Assembly (NCBI GenBank): GCA_036272735.1
Contig: DATAYF010000231.1
Span: 1-14,640 of the forward strand
Source: DATAYF01 sp036272735
GTDB lineage: Bacteria; Chloroflexota; Ktedonobacteria; Ktedonobacterales; Ktedonobacteraceae
Length of the DNA: 14,640 nucleotides
Direction of reading: 5' to 3'
Shown: positions 7,335 through 13,125 of the stretch, one piece after another
How positions within the stretch are numbered: the stretch's first letter is position 1
How the letters are laid out: every line of letters starts with the position of its first letter
Position numbers and translations under genes: made by a program
Notes under the pieces: model-generated
The model's database searches: none
What the model was told of the DNA's origin: nothing
What the model saw: the letters and a program-made list of their open reading frames with translations, nothing else

Positions 7335-8363
7335 ATGGCCGTTGATTACAAGGATTACTACAAAATTCTGGGCGTGGACAAGAACGCGAATCAGAAGGAT
7401 ATCCAGAAGGCGTACCGCAAGCTTGCGCGCAAGCATCATCCAGATGTGAATCCGGGCGATAAGGCAGCCGAGGAAAAGTTCAAGGATATCAACGAGGCCA
7501 ACGAAGTGCTGTCTGATCCAGAGAAGCGTAAACGCTACGACGAACTGGGTAGCTATCACCAGCAATACGGGGGCTGGCCTGGATACGCAGGACCGGCGGG
7601 CGCAGGAGCCGCGACAGGGAGGGACGGACGACGTACTCGCTATACCACGATGAACGAGGAAGATTTGAACGACCTCTTTGGCGGAGCATCCCCGTTCTCG
7701 GATTTCTTCGAGACCTTCTTCGGTTCAGGTACGCCGGGCGCGGCACGGGGGCGCACGCGCACAACGGGACGTACGCAACGCGAGACTCGTGCTGCGGTGG
7801 GGCAGGATATCGAAGCCGAGGTGGATGTTACTCTCGCTGATGCCTACAGAGGTGCCACGCGCGTTTTTGAACTGGCTCAGCCCGACGGGAGTACGCGTCG
7901 CCTGGAAGTGAAGATACCTCCGGGCGTAGATGAGGGTTCGCGTATACGCATCGCCGGGCAGGGTCAGCAAGGCCCTGCAGGACGGGGCAACCTCTATCTC
8001 CGCGTGCATATGTTGCCTGATCCTCGCTTCACTCGCGCGGGGACGACGCTGCGCACACGCATTGACGTGCCCCTGGCAACGGCTGTACTTGGAGGAGAAG
8101 CGCATGTGCCGACGCCAGATGAACGTCGCCTGGCGTTGCGCATTCCAGCGGGAACCCAGAACGGTGCATTGTTCCGATTGCAAGGGCAGGGCATGCCTGT
8201 CTTGGGACAACCAGATAAGCGCGGTGACCTTTACGCCGAAGTAAATGTCGTGCTGCCAACACATCTCAACGCGGAACAACGCCGCCTCTTTGAAACCTTT
8301 GCTCGCTCCATTGGCCATAGTGAGCAGGCAACCACGGCAGCAGGAAGGAGCAGTCATGATTAA
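7335..8363 (+). CDS. DnaJ/CbpA-type J-domain co-chaperone without zinc fingers
   Basis: J-proteins deliver substrates to DnaK and stimulate its ATPase. The 342-residue product starts at ATG 7335 after GGGGAGA (7320-7326). The J domain (about 4-70) has YYKILGV, the catalytic HPD at 35-37 and KFKDINEANEVLSDPEKRKRYD. A Gly/Phe/Arg-rich linker (about 75-150) includes DLFGGASPFSDFFETFFGSG. The C-terminal beta domains (about 155-330) begin DVTLADAYRGATRVFEL, with PPGVDEGSRIRIAGQG and RGDLYAEVNVVLP. No cysteine is present, so the CXXCXGXG zinc repeats of classical DnaJ are absent; this is the class B (CbpA-like) layout. It overlaps the following MerR-type gene by 8 bp. Since it is the only J-protein in the operon, it is probably the partner of this DnaK, though a classical dnaJ may exist elsewhere. 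Confidence 0.93.
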   Translation: MAVDYKDYYKILGVDKNANQKDIQKAYRKLARKHHPDVNPGDKAAEEKFKDINEANEVLSDPEKRKRYDELGSYHQQYGGWPGYAGPAGAGAATGRDGRRTRYTTMNEEDLNDLFGGASPFSDFFETFFGSGTPGAARGRTRTTGRTQRETRAAVGQDIEAEVDVTLADAYRGATRVFELAQPDGSTRRLEVKIPPGVDEGSRIRIAGQGQQGPAGRGNLYLRVHMLPDPRFTRAGTTLRTRIDVPLATAVLGGEAHVPTPDERRLALRIPAGTQNGALFRLQGQGMPVLGQPDKRGDLYAEVNVVLPTHLNAEQRRLFETFARSIGHSEQATTAAGRSSHD

Positions 8364-8673
8364 GCCATATGTGACCCACATTGTGCTTCAGCAATACCAT
8401 CCATCTTCTATATATAGCGAACGCGAAGCTGCTGCCGCGTGCAACCTGAGTATTAGCGCTCTTCGTTCTCTGCGCGCATTTGGCCTGGTCATGGGAGAAG
8501 TAATCGGCAAGCAACGGCGCTATAGCGAAGAAGACGTGGTACAACTGCGGCAGATTCATCGATTACATCATGGATTGGGTATCAACCTGGCGGGTGTCGA
8601 AGTCATTTTGCATCTGCTCAAACGTCTGGAAGCTGTCGAACAGGAACTGGCACAAGAGAGAGAAAGAATATGA
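8356..8673 (+). CDS. MerR-type regulator, HspR/CbpM-like
   Basis: 105 residues from ATG 8356, which lies inside the end of dnaJ (8-bp overlap) and follows GGAAGGAG (8343-8350). The frame is open further upstream to 8245, but that part overlaps dnaJ and does not resemble the family. Residues about 18-65 form a winged helix-turn-helix (YSEREAAAACNLSISALRSL, then GKQRRYSEEDVVQLRQI), followed by HHGLGINLAGVEVILHLLKRLE and a short charged coiled coil. The GINLAGVEVIL block is shared by HspR, the repressor of actinobacterial dnaK and clpB, and by CbpM, which binds and inhibits the J domain of CbpA. Position after a zinc-less J-protein and short length favour CbpM-like behaviour; the intact wing and the operon context favour HspR-like DNA binding. 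Which applies cannot be settled here. The stop overlaps the clpB start (ATGA). Confidence 0.8.
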   Translation: MIKPYVTHIVLQQYHPSSIYSEREAAAACNLSISALRSLRAFGLVMGEVIGKQRRYSEEDVVQLRQIHRLHHGLGINLAGVEVILHLLKRLEAVEQELAQERERI

Positions 8674-11285
8674 ATATCGAGCATTTTACCGAGAAAGCGC
8701 GTGAAGCAATCAGTGAAGCATCGCAGATAGCCAGGGAGCACAATCATAGCCAGATCGAGGCCGAGCACCTCCTGGCGGCCCTGCTTGCCCAGCAAGATGG
8801 CGTGGTACCACAGATTATTGCGAAGGTTGGTGGCAATCGCGGTGCTGCACAGCGCATCATTAATGAAGAACTTGAGCGCATGCCGAAGATCTACGGGGGC
8901 AGTGAGCCGAGCATTTCGCCGCGCCTGCGCAAGGTGCTGGAAGATGCCTGGAACGAGATGGGGGTCTTCCACGACGAGTATCTGAGCGTGGAGCACCTGC
9001 TGCTGGCGATGTTCAATGTTGGTGATGGAGCTGTGCCGCGAGCGTTGCAAGCCGCAGGGCTGACGCGCGACAACGTCTTGCAAGCCCTTACCTCCATTCG
9101 CGGCTCACAACGCGTCACCGACGCCAACCCAGAAGGAACCTACCAGGCATTAGAGAAATATGGCCGCAACCTGACACAACTCGCCGCGCAAGGCAAGCTC
9201 GATCCGGTAATCGGACGTGACGAAGAGATCCGGCGTGTCATCCAGGTTTTAAGTCGTCGCACCAAGAACAATCCGGTCTTGATTGGTGATCCGGGCGTCG
9301 GAAAAACCGCCATCGTCGAGGGCCTGGCCCAGCGCATCGTGCGTGGCGACGTACCTAAAACGCTGGTGAATAAGCAGGTGGTTGCGCTTGATCTGAGTGC
9401 ACTGGTCGCAGGAGCCAAGTATCGCGGCGAATTCGAAGAACGCTTGAAGGCCGTGCTGAAAGAGGTGACGAACTCTGAGGGGCGCGTCATCCTCTTCATC
9501 GATGAATTGCATACGCTGGTCGGTGCGGGCGCGGCAGAGGGTGCGATGGATGCCTCCAACATGCTCAAACCTATGTTGGCACGTGGCGAACTGCACTGCA
9601 TCGGTGCCACCACCCTGGATGAGTACCGCAAACACATCGAGAAGGATGCTGCTTTAGAGCGACGCTTCCAGCCGATTATGGTCGAACAGCCCTCGGTCGA
9701 GGATACGATCAGCATTTTGCGTGGCCTCAAGCAGCGCTATGAGGCCCATCACGGCGTGCGCATCACGGATAGTGCTCTGGTGGCAGCGGCAGTGCTTTCT
9801 AACCGCTACATCACCGATCGTTTCCTACCAGATAAGGCCATTGATCTGATAGACGAGGCCGCCAGTCGCAAGCGCGTCGAGCTAGATAGCACTCCTCGCG
9901 AAATTGATGCATTGGATCGGCGCATCCGGCAGTTACAGATCGAACTCGAAGCGCTCAAGAAGGAGACGGATCCAGCAAGCCAGGAGCGCCGCGCCAGAGT
10001 TGAACAGGAACTGAGCAATCTGCAAACGCAACTCGATACGATGAAACAGGCCCTCGAACGCGAGCGTGAACCAGTCGAGACCATGCGTCGCTTGCAGCAA
10101 GAGCTTGAGCAGGCACAGGTTGATCTGGAAAGAGCTGAGCGCGAATACGACTTTAGCAAGGCGGCCGAGCTGCGGCATGGGAAGATTCTACAATTGGAAC
10201 AACAGCTTCGGGAACTGGAGGCCAGGCTTAACAGCATGCAGGGCGGCCGTATGCTCAAAGAAGAAGTTGATGCGGAAGATATCGCTGAGATTGTTTCTGA
10301 ATGGACGCACATTCCAGTTTCAAAGCTTATGGAGGCTGAAATCCAGAAGCTGATCAATATGGAGGACCGCCTGCGCCAGCGCGTCGTGGGGCAGGACCAG
10401 GCGTTACAAGCGGTCGCCGACGCGATCCGTCGTGCACGGGCCGGGCTACAAGACCCCAACCGACCGCTGGCGAGCTTCCTCTTCTTAGGCCCGACCGGCG
10501 TCGGCAAAACCGAGCTAGCGCGGGCACTGGCCGAATTTCTCTTTGACGATGAACACGCGCTCATTCGCATCGACATGTCCGAGTACATGGAAAAACATAG
10601 TGTCTCGCGCTTGATCGGTGCGCCTCCTGGCTATGTCGGGTACGAGGAGGGAGGCCAGTTGACGGAGGCCGTGCGCCGCCACCCCTACAGTGTCGTGCTC
10701 TTCGATGAAATTGAGAAAGCTGCGCCAGAAGTCTTCAACGTTTTACTGCAAATGCTCGATGATGGTCGCCTGACGGACGGCCAGGGACGCACGGTTGATT
10801 TCAGGAATACCGTTATCATTATGACGAGCAACGTTGGCACGAGCTGGCTGCACAAATTGGCACATAAGGATGAGGACGAGGTCCAGCGCCAGGTGCGTCA
10901 GTACCTGCGGGAAGAGGGTCTGCGCCCCGAGTTCATCAACCGTATCGATGAAATCGTCGTCTTCCATCCCATCACGCGTGAGCAGATGAAAGACATCGTC
11001 GATATCCAGATTAACCGGCTGCGTCCGCGCCTGGCCGAGCGCCATATTACGCTGCAACTTACTGATGCTGCGCGTGACCTGCTGGCAGAGAAGGGCTACG
11101 ATCCGCAATTCGGGGCGCGTCCCCTCAAGCGCGTCATTCAGCACGAGATCGAGAATCGTATCGCCCGTGGCATTCTCGACGGCACCATTCATGATGGTGA
11201 TACGGTGAAGGTCGATGCGAAGAATGGCAAGATTGTTATGGAACCCATACGAGCGCAGGCACCGGAAGCAGCCCCTGCCGACTGA
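8670..11285 (+). CDS. clpB: ClpB, Hsp100 disaggregase
   Basis: Hexameric AAA+ machine that threads proteins out of aggregates together with DnaK. The 871 residues are typical of full-length ClpB. ATG 8670 overlaps the merR stop (ATGA), implying translational coupling, as no strong ribosome-binding site is visible. Domains: double Clp-N (about 1-145, starting MNIEHFTEKAREAISEA); AAA1 with Walker A GDPGVGKT near 206 and Walker B VILFIDE near 275; the M-domain coiled coil (about 400-530), which docks DnaK; AAA2 with Walker A GPTGVGKT near 608 and Walker B VVLFDEIEKA; pore loops KYRGEFEERL and GYVGYEEGG; and the C-terminal ClpB small domain ending in an Ala/Pro tail. No defects were seen. Being in one operon with dnaK couples the two partners' expression; in many bacteria clpB is a separate transcript. 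Confidence 0.97.
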   Translation: MNIEHFTEKAREAISEASQIAREHNHSQIEAEHLLAALLAQQDGVVPQIIAKVGGNRGAAQRIINEELERMPKIYGGSEPSISPRLRKVLEDAWNEMGVFHDEYLSVEHLLLAMFNVGDGAVPRALQAAGLTRDNVLQALTSIRGSQRVTDANPEGTYQALEKYGRNLTQLAAQGKLDPVIGRDEEIRRVIQVLSRRTKNNPVLIGDPGVGKTAIVEGLAQRIVRGDVPKTLVNKQVVALDLSALVAGAKYRGEFEERLKAVLKEVTNSEGRVILFIDELHTLVGAGAAEGAMDASNMLKPMLARGELHCIGATTLDEYRKHIEKDAALERRFQPIMVEQPSVEDTISILRGLKQRYEAHHGVRITDSALVAAAVLSNRYITDRFLPDKAIDLIDEAASRKRVELDSTPREIDALDRRIRQLQIELEALKKETDPASQERRARVEQELSNLQTQLDTMKQALEREREPVETMRRLQQELEQAQVDLERAEREYDFSKAAELRHGKILQLEQQLRELEARLNSMQGGRMLKEEVDAEDIAEIVSEWTHIPVSKLMEAEIQKLINMEDRLRQRVVGQDQALQAVADAIRRARAGLQDPNRPLASFLFLGPTGVGKTELARALAEFLFDDEHALIRIDMSEYMEKHSVSRLIGAPPGYVGYEEGGQLTEAVRRHPYSVVLFDEIEKAAPEVFNVLLQMLDDGRLTDGQGRTVDFRNTVIIMTSNVGTSWLHKLAHKDEDEVQRQVRQYLREEGLRPEFINRIDEIVVFHPITREQMKDIVDIQINRLRPRLAERHITLQLTDAARDLLAEKGYDPQFGARPLKRVIQHEIENRIARGILDGTIHDGDTVKVDAKNGKIVMEPIRAQAPEAAPAD

Positions 11286-11300
11286 TGGAAGAGGAACGAA

Positions 11301-11347
11301 TCAGTGGATGAGCTTAGGTGCCAGCGGCACCTAAGCTCATCCATTGA
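11301..11347 (+). terminator. Long hairpin after clpB, terminator-like but without a U-run
   Basis: The arms 11305-11322 and 11326-11343 are exact reverse complements (18 bp) around the 3-nt loop AGC. After one G-T pair, three more base pairs (TCA with TGA) extend it to 11301-11347. The sequence after it, ACTGCAACTGCGG, has no U-run on the plus strand, so it may stop RNA polymerase poorly, shield the 3' end of the operon mRNA, or act through another mechanism. Only 27 nt remain before the next gene, with no obvious promoter there. Confidence 0.55.
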
Positions 11348-11374
11348 ACTGCAACTGCGGTAAAGGGGAAAACA

Positions 11375-12409
11375 ATGCAAACGAAACCAAATGAAAAGCA
11401 TGATGTGGCGCGTTTCTCTTTATGGAACGATGGTCGTACGACATTAGGGCGGCCGGTGACGACCAGAGACTATGCAGAACTGATGAATGAGTTTGTGCTC
11501 GCCGATCAATTTGGCTTCTATGGAGCGTGGGCTTCCGAACATCACGGTTTCGCCGATGCCTACCTGCCAGCACCTTTTACGTTTCTGGCCCATGTTGCTG
11601 CTCGTGCCGAGCATTTGCGCCTCGGCACGAATCTGCTGCTCCTGCCACTCTGGCCTATTCGCCTGCTGGCTGAGGAGGCGGCTGTTCTAGATGTGCTCAG
11701 CGCCGGACGCTTCACGTTGGGCGTCGGGTTGGGCTATATCCCACACGAATTCGCGGCTTTTGGCGTGCCTCTCAGTCAGCGTAAGAAGCGCATGGAAGCA
11801 GGCATTCCCTACCTGCGTGCAGCCTTTAAAGGGGAGCGCGTTCCCGACGGGTACAAGGGAGCCGCACTTCCGGTGACGCCCCAGCCGACGCAGGGCGCTC
11901 GTTTGCCGATTTACATGGGAGCTAACGCCGATGTCGCGCTTGATCGCGTCGCCCGCCTTGCTGACGGCTTTCTGGCGGCGGCAAACGTTGATCCTGTGCA
12001 AACGTTGACGGGCCAATGGAATGTATTACGCGCACGTTTGCAGAATTACGGTCGCGACGTTACGGCGTTTCCCATCGTTGTCGGCACGCATCTGTGGGTC
12101 AGCGATGATCCTGAGCGCGATTGGGCGACCCTGATCGCACCAGCCGTGGCCTATCAGCAAGGTGTCTATGCGCAAATGAGCGTGGAACCTGGGCAACCAC
12201 AGCCGCCAATGCCTGATCCAAAATCATTTAAGCGCACGGATTTTCTCGTCGACACTCCTGATAATGTGGTCAGGCGCATCCAGGAGCTTCAGATGCAGGT
12301 CCCGATCACCGAAATATGCTTCTGGTCGCATCCGTTAGGTGTTGCCCACGAAGCTGTCATGGCGAACCTTGAGCGCCTCGCTCGACACGTCTTGCCGGTC
12401 TTCAAGTAG
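11375..12409 (+). CDS. LLM-class flavin-dependent oxidoreductase (bacterial luciferase-like)
   Basis: 344 residues from ATG 11375, preceded by AAAGGGG (11362-11368). The TIM-barrel of the bacterial luciferase-like family is recognisable: FGFYGAWASEHHGF (about 46-59), LRLGTNLLLLPLWPIRLLAEEAAVLDVLSAGRFTLGVGLGY (about 87-127), LPIYMGANADVALDRVARLADGF (about 184-206) and a C-terminal TPDNVVRRIQELQ. Members use FMN or F420 with small organic substrates; the sequence does not tell which cofactor or substrate. The protein is complete and lacks a signal, so it is cytoplasmic. It lies between two long hairpins, and no promoter is evident in the short gap after clpB. It is either read through from the chaperone operon or transcribed from a promoter inside clpB. 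There is no functional link to chaperones that I can name. Confidence 0.88.
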   Translation: MQTKPNEKHDVARFSLWNDGRTTLGRPVTTRDYAELMNEFVLADQFGFYGAWASEHHGFADAYLPAPFTFLAHVAARAEHLRLGTNLLLLPLWPIRLLAEEAAVLDVLSAGRFTLGVGLGYIPHEFAAFGVPLSQRKKRMEAGIPYLRAAFKGERVPDGYKGAALPVTPQPTQGARLPIYMGANADVALDRVARLADGFLAAANVDPVQTLTGQWNVLRARLQNYGRDVTAFPIVVGTHLWVSDDPERDWATLIAPAVAYQQGVYAQMSVEPGQPQPPMPDPKSFKRTDFLVDTPDNVVRRIQELQMQVPITEICFWSHPLGVAHEAVMANLERLARHVLPVFK

Positions 12410-12419
12410 GTCTGGAATT

Positions 12420-12467
12420 CATAAAGAAACGTTAATGGTTTCCGGAAACCATTAACGTTTCTTTATG
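12420..12467. terminator. 48-bp perfect palindrome, probable bidirectional terminator
   Basis: The arms 12420-12443 and 12444-12467 are exact reverse complements with no spacer (centre TTTCC|GGAAA). It starts 10 nt after the oxidoreductase stop. The 3' arm ends in T-rich CGTTTCTTTATG, giving a weak U-run on either strand. A terminator is the simplest reading, but the absence of a loop and the immediate start of transposase debris on its right also fit a mobile-element end or junction. Confidence 0.55.
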
Positions 12468-12833
12468 TGCATAGCCACCCAATTTACTCGCTACCTGGAT
12501 CGGTCGGGATATATCAGATTTCGCCGTTGGCGCTTCTATACGGAAGCCGGGCTTGCGAAGAAACCCGTCATGGTCCATATCTACACCAGCACGCTCAAGG
12601 TCGAGTATCAGCATGCTGATCTTGCTCTGTACACTGTCGCCTGGCACGAGGACAACAAGCACATCACCGAAGTCACGAATCCGCGTGTGATCGAAACGGG
12701 CTACCGCTCCCCACAATTCACGCTGTGGACGCTCGGCCCCGACGAATGGCTGCTCTTCAAGAGGTTGCCCGAACACGCTGTGAGAAAAAAACAGCGGCTT
12801 GTAGGCATAATCCAGTTGCCTCTTCCAGAATGA
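12465..12833 (+). pseudogene. C-terminal fragment of an integrase-type (DDE) transposase
   Basis: The frame encodes 122 residues, but family resemblance begins only at TRYLDRSGYIRFRRWRFY and continues through VMVHIYTSTLKVEYQ, NPRVIETGYRSPQFTLWTLG and LLFKRLPEHAVRKK. I recognise this beta-rich tail from the C-terminus of IS481-like/Mu-type integrase-core transposases. The catalytic DDE core and the DNA-binding N-terminus are missing: an in-frame stop lies within the adjacent palindrome at 12452-12454. Read as a 3' remnant of a deleted insertion sequence. The opposite-strand frame over the same region shows no family resemblance. Recognition is from memory. Confidence 0.55.
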
Positions 12834-12945
12834 GATATCCCAGCCGAAGCACTTTGACTTCACTCCCATTTTTCTTGAGCATTGTTTCAAAGGAAAGAAG
12901 TGCATCTCTTCCCAACACAGAGAGCACTATGGCTGGTAGCATATC
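12834..12945. other. Short non-coding stretch between two transposase remnants
   Basis: No supportable gene. A minus-strand frame from ATG 12942 reads MLPAIVLSVLGRDALLSFE and continues for about 40 plausible residues before running into the transposase remnant. It has no ribosome-binding site and I do not recognise it. It could be the 5' stub of an interrupted gene, or chance. Confidence 0.3.
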
Positions 12946-12956
12946 TCACGTATGAC

Positions 12957-12973
12957 CTATGCTTTTAGCATAG
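12957..12973. repeat. Hairpin CTATGC-TTTTA-GCATAG near the right end of the tnpB element
   Basis: Perfect 6-bp inverted repeat (12957-12962 and 12968-12973) with a 5-nt loop. It lies just past the family-like end of the TnpB reading, where IS200/IS605 elements carry subterminal palindromes recognised during single-strand transposition. Whether it is inside the element or in the flank cannot be decided without the other end. Confidence 0.4.
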
Positions 12974-13110
12974 AATTTGTCTTCTGAAAGCTCCCCGTGC
13001 GAAAGCAGCGGGAGTTCTGAGCGGCGCTTCCACGCTTCCAGGTGTCCTCGACGGGCGAGGAGCACTGGCTCTGGTGTCGTTTGGCTCGAGATGTTGAGGC
13101 CGAGGGGCTG
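12957..13110 (-). ncRNA. Candidate omega (re)RNA at the 3' end of tnpB
   Basis: TnpB proteins use a guide RNA that overlaps the 3' end of tnpB and reads into the flank at the element's right end. Here that region contains a hairpin at 12991-13014. On the minus strand its arms are CTCCCGCTGC (13014-13005) and GCACGGGGAG (13000-12991) around the loop TTTC. It forms 5 outer pairs, a 2x2 mismatch and 3 inner pairs. The hairpin overlaps the last family-like codons of TnpB, as in described elements. Boundaries are approximate, and the guide junction is not known because the right end of the element is not fixed. Confidence 0.3.
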
Positions 13111-13125
13111 CAGAGGGGCTGCAGA
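13102..13125. repeat. 11-bp tandem duplication inside tnpB
   Basis: GAGGGGCTGCA occurs at 13102-13112 and again at 13113-13123, followed by GA. Removing one copy on the minus strand joins PRAGARLQPL directly to GLNISSQTTPEPVLLARRGH in one frame. The duplication therefore looks like a slippage event within the gene. Confidence 0.8.

Noticed and set aside
9806..10588. 260-codon serine-rich frame antisense to clpB
   Set aside because: It mirrors the codon pattern of the charged ClpB coiled coil and AAA2 region; no family resemblance and fully inside a certain gene.
12432..12905. 157-codon minus-strand frame over the transposase remnant
   Set aside because: The plus-strand frame has recognisable transposase tail motifs; this one starts within debris and ends inside the palindrome.
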